Shown: positions 1 to 5,699 of the stretch, one piece after another | Numbering within the stretch: the stretch's first letter is position 1 | How the letters are laid out: each line of letters opens with the position of its first letter | NCBI GenBank assembly: GCA_025060555.1 | Contig: JANXBC010000055.1 | Location: forward strand, 1 to 7,244 | Direction: 5' to 3' | Length of the DNA: 7,244 bases | Source: Candidatus Bipolaricaulota bacterium | GTDB taxonomy: Bacteria > Bipolaricaulota > Bipolaricaulia > Bipolaricaulales > Bipolaricaulaceae | Program-made: the position numbers and the translations under genes | Notes under the pieces: model-generated | Database searches by the model: none | Told to the model about the DNA's origin: nothing | What the model saw: only the letters and a program-made list of their open reading frames with translations

Positions 1-3
1 GGC

Positions 4-789
4 ATGGGCCAAAATGAGCTGATCCTGAGCTTGCAAAGCCTCACCATGAAGTTTGGCGGCCTTGTGGCTGTGCGCGATTTTTCTCTGGATATTCGCTATG
101 GGGAGCTTGTGGGCCTCATCGGGCCAAACGGTGCGGGAAAAACCACGATCTTCAATATGATCACTGGGCACTATACGCCGACCGCCGGCCGCGTGATTTT
201 CGCCGGGCAAGATATCACCGGCCTTCCGCCCTGGCAGGTGGCGCGGCTCGGGATCGCCCGCACCTTCCAGAACATCCGCCTCTGCCGGGAGATGACAGCC
301 CTGGAAAATGTTCTCATTTCCTTCCACCCGCGGGTGCGCTCCTCCGTGTTCGGCGCGATCCTTCCCAGCTTCTCCTACCTTCGGGAGGAGCGGCGGATGC
401 GGGAGCGGGGGATGGAGCTTCTTGCCGCGGTGGGTCTGGAGAAGTGGGCGGGTTTTCGGGCCGGGGCCCTTCCCTATGGGCTGCAGCGGCGGGTGGAGAT
501 CGCGCGAGCTTTGGCGACCCAGCCGAAGTTGCTCCTTTTGGATGAGCCGGCCGCGGGCATGAACCCCGCGGAAGCCGCAGACCTCATGGGCTTCATTTGT
601 CGCATCCGGGAAGACTTCCAGCTCACCATCTTCCTCATCGAGCACGTGATGCAAGTGGTGATGGGGATTTGCCCGCGCATCCGTGTCATCGATTTCGGGG
701 TCTCCATCGCTGAGGGGACACCGGAGGAGATCAAGAACAATCCCAAGGTGATCGAGGCCTACTTGGGGGAGGAGGCCCTCCGTGCTTGA
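4..789 (+). CDS. livG: Branched-chain amino acid ABC transporter ATP-binding protein LivG
   Basis: This is a cytoplasmic ATPase subunit of a LivFGHMK-type importer for branched-chain or related amino acids. The 261-residue protein has Walker A GPNGAGKT at 40-47, a Q-loop glutamine at 89 (TFQNIRL), a signature region LPYGLQRR at about 156-163, Walker B LLLLDEP at about 176-182 and the H-loop histidine at 214. The long insert between Q-loop and signature and the C-terminal run PEEIKNNPKVIEAYLGEE are typical of LivG. The signature is slightly unusual: families normally read YGQQRR or YGEQRR, and here leucine takes the glutamine position. Only three bases precede the ATG, so the start and its ribosome site cannot be verified. 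It overlaps livF by 8 bases, which implies co-transcription and coupled translation. The substrate is inferred from family only; a related amide or urea importer is possible. Confidence 0.93.
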   Translation: MGQNELILSLQSLTMKFGGLVAVRDFSLDIRYGELVGLIGPNGAGKTTIFNMITGHYTPTAGRVIFAGQDITGLPPWQVARLGIARTFQNIRLCREMTALENVLISFHPRVRSSVFGAILPSFSYLREERRMRERGMELLAAVGLEKWAGFRAGALPYGLQRRVEIARALATQPKLLLLDEPAAGMNPAEAADLMGFICRIREDFQLTIFLIEHVMQVVMGICPRIRVIDFGVSIAEGTPEEIKNNPKVIEAYLGEEALRA

Positions 790-1486
790 GATCCAGACCC
801 TCCACGTTTATTACGGTGGGATTCACGCCCTGCAGGGGATCTCCGTTTCCGTTCCGGAGGGGAAGGTTGTGACCCTGCTTGGGGCCAATGGGGCGGGCAA
901 GACCACCACGCTGCGGGCCATCATGGGACTAGTGCGGCCACGCGAGGGGCAGATCTCCCTCGGCGGGGTTTCCCTCCTCGGGAAGAGGCCCTACGAGATC
1001 GTGCGTCTGGGGCTGTCCATGGCTCCGGAGGGGCGCCGCATCTTCCCGGACCTCACGGTCTTGGAAAACCTCCTCCTTGGGGCGTATGCCCGCACCGATG
1101 GGGCTGGCGTGGCCCGGGATTTGGAGTTTGTGTTTTCCCTTTTCCCGCGGCTTAAGGAGCGGGAAAAGCAGCGCGGCGGGACCCTCTCCGGCGGGGAGCA
1201 GCAGATGCTCTCCGTGGCCCGCGCCCTCATGGCTAGACCCAAACTCCTCCTTTTGGACGAACCCTCGTTGGGATTGGCGCCGGTGCTCATCACCGAGATG
1301 TACCGGGCCTTCGCCCGCCTGAAAGAAGAGGGCCGCACCATCCTCCTTGTGGAGCAGAATGCCCGCGCTGCCCTCTCGCTTGCCGATTACGGCTACGTCT
1401 TGGAGACCGGCCGCATCGTCATCCACGGACCCACAGAGGAATTGCGCGAATCCGACCTCGTGCGCAGAGCTTACCTCGGCGTTTAA
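782..1486 (+). CDS. livF: Branched-chain amino acid ABC transporter ATP-binding protein LivF
   Basis: This is the second ATPase of the importer and pairs with LivG on the inner face of the membrane. The 234 residues match the family length. Walker A GANGAGKT lies at 34-41, the signature LSGGEQQ at 135-141 and Walker B LLLLDE at 155-160. Two family-typical substitutions support LivF rather than a generic ABC ATPase: the Q-loop region reads APEGRRIFPDLTVLENL (about 81-97), and the H-loop is LVEQNA with glutamine at 192. The C-terminus YLGV is also typical. The GTG start at 782 is chosen because GGGGGAGGAGG at 765-775 sits six bases upstream, inside the end of livG. No permease or binding protein gene follows, so in this operon those genes must lie upstream or elsewhere. 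Confidence 0.94.
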   Translation: MLEIQTLHVYYGGIHALQGISVSVPEGKVVTLLGANGAGKTTTLRAIMGLVRPREGQISLGGVSLLGKRPYEIVRLGLSMAPEGRRIFPDLTVLENLLLGAYARTDGAGVARDLEFVFSLFPRLKEREKQRGGTLSGGEQQMLSVARALMARPKLLLLDEPSLGLAPVLITEMYRAFARLKEEGRTILLVEQNARAALSLADYGYVLETGRIVIHGPTEELRESDLVRRAYLGV

Positions 1487-1496
1487 TCCCTCCTTT

Positions 1497-1528
1497 CCTC
1501 GCCTTGGCCCTCTCCCTGGCGAGGTTTT
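1497..1528 (+). terminator. Probable intrinsic terminator after livF
   Basis: CCTCGCC at 1497-1503 pairs perfectly with GGCGAGG at 1518-1524. The 7-bp GC-rich stem has a 14-base loop and is followed by TTTT at 1525-1528, then CCCC. It starts 10 bases after the livF stop. The T run is short and the loop long, so termination may be only partial. Confidence 0.55.
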
Positions 1529-1554
1529 CCCCTCCCCCTCAGGGCCTTCCGCCA

Positions 1555-1589
1555 TTGACCTCGTGGGGGTTTTCGGCTAGGTTGGCTCC
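1555..1589 (+). promoter_or_regulatory. Promoter of pgsA, leaderless spacing
   Basis: TTGACC at 1555-1560 (five of six bases of TTGACA) is separated by exactly 17 bases from TAGGTT at 1578-1583, a TANNNT-type -10. The predicted transcription start falls about seven bases past the -10, at or next to the GTG of pgsA at 1590. No good Shine-Dalgarno is present, so the mRNA is inferred to be leaderless. Confidence 0.6.
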
Positions 1590-2147
1590 GTGCGCTGGAA
1601 CGTGCCAAATAGCCTCACGCTTGCGCGGTTCGCCGCGGTCCCACTATTTTTGGTCTTTCTCTTCATGCCCGGAACGGTGTTCAAGATCCTGGCGTTAGCC
1701 ATTTTTGCCGTGGCCGCCCTCACCGATGCCGTGGACGGGTACCTCGCCCGCTCCCTCCGAGAGGTCACGACCTTTGGGAAGCTTGCCGATCCCATTGCCG
1801 ACAAGGTTCTCGTGGCAGCAGCCTTGGTCTCGTTCGTGGAATTCGGGGAACTTCGGGCCATCCCGGTGATCGTCATTTTGGCGCGGGAATTCTTGGTCAC
1901 GGGGCTGCGCATCTTCGCCATAGCCGAGGGAGTGGTGGTGCCAGCAAGCTCCTTGGGCAAATTGAAAACCATCTCCCACGTGGGGCTGGTCCTTTTCATT
2001 TTGGCCACGCGGTATTTTGGGATTGGCGAATGGGGTGAGCTTGCGAAGCAGGGTTTTTTGTATCTTGCGGTGGCGCTGGCGGTGGTCTCCGGCGGGGAGT
2101 ATTTCTGGCGGGCGCGGGCCCTTTTCCGGCCGCGTCTCACCCCCTGA
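1590..2147 (+). CDS. pgsA: CDP-diacylglycerol-glycerol-3-phosphate 3-phosphatidyltransferase (PgsA)
   Basis: This integral membrane enzyme joins CDP-diacylglycerol and glycerol 3-phosphate to give phosphatidylglycerol phosphate, the committed step to phosphatidylglycerol and cardiolipin. The 185-residue length is normal. The CDP-alcohol phosphatidyltransferase motif is complete: D46, D49-G50, A53-R54, G63, D67 and D71, which bind the metal ions and CDP. The N-terminus NVPNSLTLARF and the block AREFLVTGLR (98-107) are characteristic of PgsA rather than phosphatidylserine or cardiolipin synthases. Hydrophobic stretches at about 13-26, 30-45, 73-83, 91-99, 130-143 and 156-167 fit a polytopic protein. 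The GTG at 1590 is placed directly at the predicted transcription start, and the protein begins right at the conserved N-terminal motif, which supports this start. Its stop overlaps the end of the opposite-strand gene by 11 bases. Confidence 0.9.
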   Translation: MRWNVPNSLTLARFAAVPLFLVFLFMPGTVFKILALAIFAVAALTDAVDGYLARSLREVTTFGKLADPIADKVLVAAALVSFVEFGELRAIPVIVILAREFLVTGLRIFAIAEGVVVPASSLGKLKTISHVGLVLFILATRYFGIGEWGELAKQGFLYLAVALAVVSGGEYFWRARALFRPRLTP

Positions 2148-2961
2148 GTTTTGCTCCGTATTTTTCCGCAAACTCGCGCGCTGTTTGCTCTAGATCCGGG
2201 GCTACCCCCCGTTCCTTCGCGAGATAGTAAAGGTGTTCAGAAAGCCACACGTAAAGGTCGGCTTCCGTGCGGCCCGGGAACTTTCGGAGGATCCGCGTTT
2301 TGCGCACAGCCTCCACGATGGGCCGATAAACCCGCTGGTACCAGGAAACCACCGCTTCCTCGTATGGGATTTCCCTCTTCTCCTCGATTCCCCGGAAGTA
2401 GCGGTGGACGTCGATGTGCTCCAAAAGTTTTCTGTAGCCGGAAAGCTCGGTGAGAATGATCTCCGCATCGGGACAGAGCTCTTTGAGGCGCGTGTGGCGC
2501 AGAAACGCGGTGTATTCCGCTTTGAGGAGGATGTCCTTTTCTGTGTCTGCGGGGGAGATGGGGACATCGGAGAGGAATTCCAGGACCTCGGCGTCGATGA
2601 ATTTCGCCCCGGTTTTGCGGGCGGCGGCCACGCGGTGATGGCCATCTACGACGAAATAAGCATCGCCAAGTTTATAAAGTTTCACGGGCGGCAGGATCTC
2701 GCCCCGCCTGAGCGCCGCCTCAATTCTCTTTTGCCGGGCGTCTTCCCCATGCACCGGGAGAAAAGCGCGGTTGAAATCATCATAGCGATCAACGCTTCCC
2801 GCGATCTTCTCCACCTCCACCTCTTGTAGGCCAAGATACCGCCAGCCTTTTATCTCCACCTTTTCCTTCACCCAGTCGAAGGGGAGAAGGAGGGCTGGCT
2901 CCTTTTTGGCCAGGAAAAACAGGCGGCCAAGGAGGTTTGTCCACCGGTATTTCCCAGGCAT
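2137..2961 (-). CDS. ParB/sulfiredoxin-fold protein with conserved C-terminal domain (possibly DUF4032-like)
   Basis: This 274-residue soluble protein has no signal peptide. Residues about 42-130 look like a ParB/Srx-fold domain: RYLGLQEVEVEKIAGSVDRY is the first strand and helix, ILPPVKLYKLGDAYFVVDG (89-107) the core hairpin, and DGHHRVAAARKTG (106-118) the ligand-binding loop in the place of the ParB GERR loop. Residues about 140-250 form a second conserved, charged helical region including HIDVHRYF (182-189), EIPYEEAVVSWY and FPGRTEADLYVW (228-239). From memory this second half resembles DUF4032-type proteins of Chloroflexi and actinobacteria; that label is tentative. There is no helix-turn-helix, so chromosome partition is unlikely; a small-molecule kinase or nucleotide-binding role is possible but unproven. 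The frame stays open far upstream, but ATG 2961 is preferred: GGAG (2969-2972) lies seven bases before it, and it sits one base after the upstream gene's stop. Confidence 0.7.
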   Translation of the reverse strand: MPGKYRWTNLLGRLFFLAKKEPALLLPFDWVKEKVEIKGWRYLGLQEVEVEKIAGSVDRYDDFNRAFLPVHGEDARQKRIEAALRRGEILPPVKLYKLGDAYFVVDGHHRVAAARKTGAKFIDAEVLEFLSDVPISPADTEKDILLKAEYTAFLRHTRLKELCPDAEIILTELSGYRKLLEHIDVHRYFRGIEEKREIPYEEAVVSWYQRVYRPIVEAVRKTRILRKFPGRTEADLYVWLSEHLYYLAKERGVAPDLEQTAREFAEKYGAKLRG

Positions 2962-2962
2962 C

Positions 2963-3604
2963 TTAGATCTCCAGCAGACGAAAACCCCGCACGTGCACGA
3001 CCCTCGTGGCCCCCACCATGGTCTCCGTGGGGAGGCTTGGCCGCGGCGGGGTATGGCCGTGCACATGGAGCTTGGGTTTCCAACGATGGATGAGGCGGAG
3101 GAACGTGTCGAACCCCTGGTGGGCGGGATCCTCGGCGTCATGAACCCCCCGCGGGGGAGCATGGGTGAGGAGGATGTCCATGGCCCTTCCTTTGCGGAAG
3201 GAGTTCCAGCGAAGCTTTGGGTAGAGGCGGCGAGCCCGCCGACGCATCTCGCCCTCGGTGTACTGGTGTTCCCCCTTTGGGGAGTAGCGGCGGCTCCCAC
3301 CTAAGCCAAGGACGATCAGCGTTCCCACTTCCACCACTCTTCCGTCCACACCGAGACAGCCTTGGGGAGCACGAATGACCCGGTCTTCCGTTTCCACCGG
3401 CCGATCATGATTCCCATGCACATAGAGGAGCGGCGCTTGCGCCGCATCCACGAGAAACTCCAGATAATCATAGGGCAGGTCTCCACAAGATAAGATGATC
3501 CCAACTTTAGGGAAGGATCGGGAAAGCAGAGCTTTCTCCAGCGTTGGACTGACCTCGTCTCCCACCGCCAAAATGACCATGGCCAAGATTCTACGCGGAC
3601 ACAC
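2963..3604 (-). CDS. Calcineurin-like metallophosphoesterase, subfamily with altered first motif
   Basis: This is a cytoplasmic phosphoesterase of the calcineurin-like fold with 213 residues. Visible metal motifs, numbered from the GTG start, are D16-E17-V18 (place of the usual D-x-H), CGDLPYDYL with D42, GNHD at 64-67, LLTHAPP with H148, and HVHGHT ending at 185. The block GEHQYTEGEMRRRARRLYPKL near 111-131 appears subfamily-specific; related proteins recalled from Chloroflexi share it. The substrate is unknown; phosphodiesters, nucleotides or phosphoproteins are all possible for the fold. Two starts are plausible: GTG 3604, which lies seven bases past a TGTAAT -10 element, and ATG 3580 just before the first strand (MVILAVGDEV), giving 205 residues. 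Neither has a Shine-Dalgarno. The gene is the head of an operon with the ParB-fold gene, its TAA being one base from that ATG. Confidence 0.8.
   Translation of the reverse strand: MCPRRILAMVILAVGDEVSPTLEKALLSRSFPKVGIILSCGDLPYDYLEFLVDAAQAPLLYVHGNHDRPVETEDRVIRAPQGCLGVDGRVVEVGTLIVLGLGGSRRYSPKGEHQYTEGEMRRRARRLYPKLRWNSFRKGRAMDILLTHAPPRGVHDAEDPAHQGFDTFLRLIHRWKPKLHVHGHTPPRPSLPTETMVGATRVVHVRGFRLLEI
2969..2972 (-). promoter_or_regulatory. Ribosome binding site deciding the ParB-fold start
   Basis: On the minus strand GGAG precedes ATG 2961 by seven bases and lies within the last codons of the metallophosphoesterase gene. It fixes the start inside a frame that otherwise stays open to about 3300, where it only shadows the upstream gene. 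Confidence 0.6.
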
Positions 3605-3674
3605 GCGGCAATTACATGGCCCAGTTGGCCAGGTTCTTTTTCGGGTTAACCGCTAGTTTTTATGGGGGGATGCA
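3605..3674. promoter_or_regulatory. Divergent promoter region with inverted repeats
   Basis: This 70-base gap separates two divergently transcribed genes. For the minus strand, TGTAAT (plus-strand ATTACA, 3611-3616) differs from TATAAT at one base and is placed for transcription starting at GTG 3604; no good -35 is visible. Directly behind it TGGCC (3617-3621) and GGCCA (3627-3631) form an inverted repeat with a 5-base spacer, a possible operator. A perfect 8-bp palindrome GGTTAACC is at 3644-3651. For the plus strand TAGTTT at 3654-3659 is a weak -10 candidate, and GGGGGGA at 3664-3670 is a possible ribosome site for ATG 3675. Confidence 0.4.
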
Positions 3675-4166
3675 ATGGGGAAAGCTCTTTTAGCTCTTGC
3701 CATTCTTGGCGTAATAGGGCTTGCGGACACTTTGGTGCTCACAGACGGTACGGTCCTGGAAGGGCGGGTTTCCGGAGTTACGGCTACGACCATTTCTTTC
3801 ACCTTGGCCAGCGGGGCGGTCAGTTTTCCTCTGGAGAAAGTGACCCGGGTGACTTTGGATTTTTCTGGGGATCCCACGCCGCGTATGGAGCGGCGCCAGT
3901 GGTCGCGGGTCTTGGGCCAGGTCCAACGGGAGTTCTTCGCTTGTCGGTATTTGCAAGAGGGGCTGGTTGTGGCGGGGCTAGCGTTCATTGGCTTTGGCCA
4001 GTGGCTGAACTTCTTGGGCTATAACCTCTTTGGGAACATGCTCACCGCCTTTGGGGGGATCAGTATCCTTTGGGGCTTAAGCATGCCTGCTCCGGGCTGC
4101 GAGACCCCGGCCAGCCGGCTCCGTACCCTTCTTTACCTTGGGCTCGAGCATGGCTGGCTCTACTGA
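3675..4166 (+). CDS. Secreted or membrane protein of unknown function with a small beta-rich domain
   Basis: The family of this gene is not recognised. The 163-residue protein begins with a short basic-hydrophobic segment (MGKALLALAILGVIGLA, 1-17) that looks like a signal peptide or signal anchor. Residues about 18-64 are beta-rich: DTLVLTDGTVLEGRVSG is followed by TISFTLASGAVSFPLEKV and RVTLDFS. Strands built around D-G-x-x-x-x-G-x-V and a second hairpin are seen in small Sm-like barrel domains of envelope proteins; this is a resemblance only. Residues 65-95 are polar and contain a cysteine at 90. Hydrophobic stretches at about 97-113 and 117-136 suggest a membrane hairpin, and the tail includes C142. 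The ATG at 3675 is preferred because GGGGGGA lies about four bases upstream and the signal sequence starts at once. It stands alone: divergent from the phosphoesterase and 24 bases before a gene with its own promoter. Confidence 0.6.
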   Translation: MGKALLALAILGVIGLADTLVLTDGTVLEGRVSGVTATTISFTLASGAVSFPLEKVTRVTLDFSGDPTPRMERRQWSRVLGQVQREFFACRYLQEGLVVAGLAFIGFGQWLNFLGYNLFGNMLTAFGGISILWGLSMPAPGCETPASRLRTLLYLGLEHGWLY

Positions 4167-4176
4167 TGGTCTTCCG

Positions 4177-4190
4177 TATAATCTGTTTTT
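4177..4190 (+). promoter_or_regulatory. Consensus -10 element placed for a leaderless kinase mRNA
   Basis: TATAAT at 4177-4182 is a perfect -10 hexamer. Transcription would start near 4188-4190, and the GTG is at 4191. No Shine-Dalgarno exists in the preceding CTGTTTTT. The -35 position (about 4154-4159, CTGGCT) is poor and lies inside the end of the upstream gene. Confidence 0.55.
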
Positions 4191-5645
4191 GTGGTCGTTC
4201 AGAACAGGATCAGGAAGGTACAAAAGCGTGATCGCTCGCTAGTTCCTTTCGACCAAGGCCGTATCGTCAACGCCATTCTGCGCGCAGCCCGCTCCGTTGG
4301 CGGTTTTTCCCAAGATCTCCTCCCCGGCATCAATGATAAACTCTTCATGTTCGGAGACGATGAGCACATCGCGGAGTTCCTCTCGGACGTAGTGGTGATC
4401 ATCCTCAATCGCGATCCGCGCCACTGGATCGCGAACTTTCCCCCCACCATCGAGGAAATCCAGGACACAGTCCTGCACGTTCTGCGCAGCTTTGGCCTCG
4501 TGACCGTGGCCGATGCCTACGAGTGCTGGCGGTGGGGGAAATACTGGGTGAGGTCTGGAGCGATCACGCTGGATCAGTTCGTGGGAAACGGCTATCCCAC
4601 GAAGTTCCACGAGGAGACGCTCGAGTGGAATAGGATACATGGCTGCGACACCGTAGAGGGCCTGAACGCTATCGTACGCTCCGGGAAGCTGAAAGCTCTC
4701 ATCGAAGCGGCGACTGAGCGCTACGAGCGCGCCCTGGATGAAGCAGCGAAGAGGGTTCTTCAGCGCATGGAGCAGGGGGACGAGATCCGCATGATCTGGA
4801 TCTCCGGTCCTTCTTCTTCGGGGAAGACCACGACCACGGTGAAGCTCACCCAGCGCCTGGAGAAGGAGGGGCTTCATTTCCTCATGCTCAATTTGGACGA
4901 CTATTTCTGGCCGGTGGTGGAGCACCCCACGGACTGGCTCAACGACCGGAACTTCGAGACCCCCGAGGCCTTGGACATCCAGCGGATAAACGCGCATCTC
5001 AGGGCCCTTTTGGAGGGGCAAACCATTGAGAAGCCCATCTATAGCTTCAAGGAGGGCAAGCACGTGGGGACGAAGCCTGTGCGCCTGCGCAAGGATCAGA
5101 TCTTGCTTTTAGACTGCCTGCATGGTTTTTATCCGCCCCTCACCGCCGGCATCCCCAAGGAGAACATGTTCCGCTTGTACATCGAGGCGGCGAACATGCT
5201 TTATGAGGGGGACGGCACAACCGGTCGGCTCACGCAGTTCACGGATGTGCGGCTCCTGCGGCGGATGCTGCGGGATGCCACACACCGGAACCATCCGCCC
5301 CTCCACACCCTTTTGCACTGGCATTATGTGCGGGCGGGCGAGCTTTTCTCCATCATCCCCCTCATGGGTTTAGCGGACTATGTGGTGCAAGGGGGCATGC
5401 CCTTTGATCTTCCCGTCCTCAAGCCTTTTTTTGTTCCGGATGGGATTTGGCCAAAGCCCGAGGAGCTTGTGCCGTATAGCTCTTTCCTGGATGCCCAGAT
5501 TCGCTACCGCCGCATCACTAACCTCCTCAATCAAATCGCTGGCTTAACCAGTTGGGAAGTGCAGGACCACGAGCTAATCCCTGGCGATCACCTTGTGCGG
5601 GAATTCATCGGCGGAAGCACCCTGAAAATCCCCCACAACGAGTAA
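4191..5645 (+). CDS. ATP-cone domain fused to uridine-kinase-like P-loop nucleoside kinase
   Basis: This is a predicted cytoplasmic kinase of 484 residues. Residues about 6-105 are an ATP-cone: IRKVQKRDRSLVPFDQGRI is the classic opening, and the segment ends near GLVTVADAYECWR (102-114). ATP-cones bind ATP or dATP and regulate ribonucleotide reductases, NrdR and a few kinases. A helical linker (about 115-195) leads to a phosphoribulokinase/uridine-kinase fold: Walker A GPSSSGKT at 206-213, LNLDDYFW at 233-240, a basic-aromatic substrate region PIYSFKEGKHVGTKPVRL (282-299), the strand ILLLDCLHGF (304-313) where relatives usually have an acidic I-E-G-I-H-G, and DVRLLRRMLRD (352-362) as the lid arginine region. 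The C-terminal 60 residues are unassigned. The substrate may be a nucleoside, but the family also holds other sugar or pantothenate kinases. The GTG is chosen because it follows the TATAAT box at leaderless spacing and sits just before the ATP-cone. Confidence 0.75.
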   Translation: MVVQNRIRKVQKRDRSLVPFDQGRIVNAILRAARSVGGFSQDLLPGINDKLFMFGDDEHIAEFLSDVVVIILNRDPRHWIANFPPTIEEIQDTVLHVLRSFGLVTVADAYECWRWGKYWVRSGAITLDQFVGNGYPTKFHEETLEWNRIHGCDTVEGLNAIVRSGKLKALIEAATERYERALDEAAKRVLQRMEQGDEIRMIWISGPSSSGKTTTTVKLTQRLEKEGLHFLMLNLDDYFWPVVEHPTDWLNDRNFETPEALDIQRINAHLRALLEGQTIEKPIYSFKEGKHVGTKPVRLRKDQILLLDCLHGFYPPLTAGIPKENMFRLYIEAANMLYEGDGTTGRLTQFTDVRLLRRMLRDATHRNHPPLHTLLHWHYVRAGELFSIIPLMGLADYVVQGGMPFDLPVLKPFFVPDGIWPKPEELVPYSSFLDAQIRYRRITNLLNQIAGLTSWEVQDHELIPGDHLVREFIGGSTLKIPHNE

Positions 5646-5647
5646 CC

Positions 5648-5678
5648 AAATAAAAACCCTCTCCCCTTTGGGAGAGGG
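5648..5678 (-). terminator. Strong hairpin terminator for the minus-strand operon
   Basis: CCCTCTCCC (5657-5665) pairs perfectly with GGGAGAGGG (5670-5678) around a CTTT loop. Read on the minus strand the 9-bp stem is followed by TTTTTATTT (5656-5648), a good U tract. It therefore ends the operon of the PKD and barrel genes. On the plus strand no T run follows, so for the kinase gene it may act only as a 3'-end stabilising hairpin. The sequence also resembles dispersed palindromes seen in many genomes. Confidence 0.8.
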
Positions 5679-5699
5679 CCATGTTGAGGGAGAACAAGG

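Noticed and set aside
929..1555. Open frame on the minus strand opposite livF
   Set aside because: It lies antisense to a clear livF, has no recognisable domain, and reflects GC-rich codon positions of the real gene.
1577..2140. Open frame on the minus strand opposite pgsA
   Set aside because: It is rich in K, R, T and A with no domain, fully antisense to pgsA with its intact catalytic motif.
2233..2829. Plus-strand open frame opposite the ParB-fold gene
   Set aside because: It is antisense to conserved motifs, with no promoter or ribosome site and no domain.
2962..3300. N-terminal extension of the ParB-fold frame by 113 codons
   Set aside because: The extension overlaps the phosphoesterase gene in another frame, is compositionally odd (rich in S, P, R and G), and an internal ATG with a Shine-Dalgarno sits exactly after the upstream stop.
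4239..5063. Long minus-strand open frame opposite the kinase gene
   Set aside because: No recognisable motif, and the plus frame holds the ATP-cone and P-loop; a shadow of a GC-rich gene.
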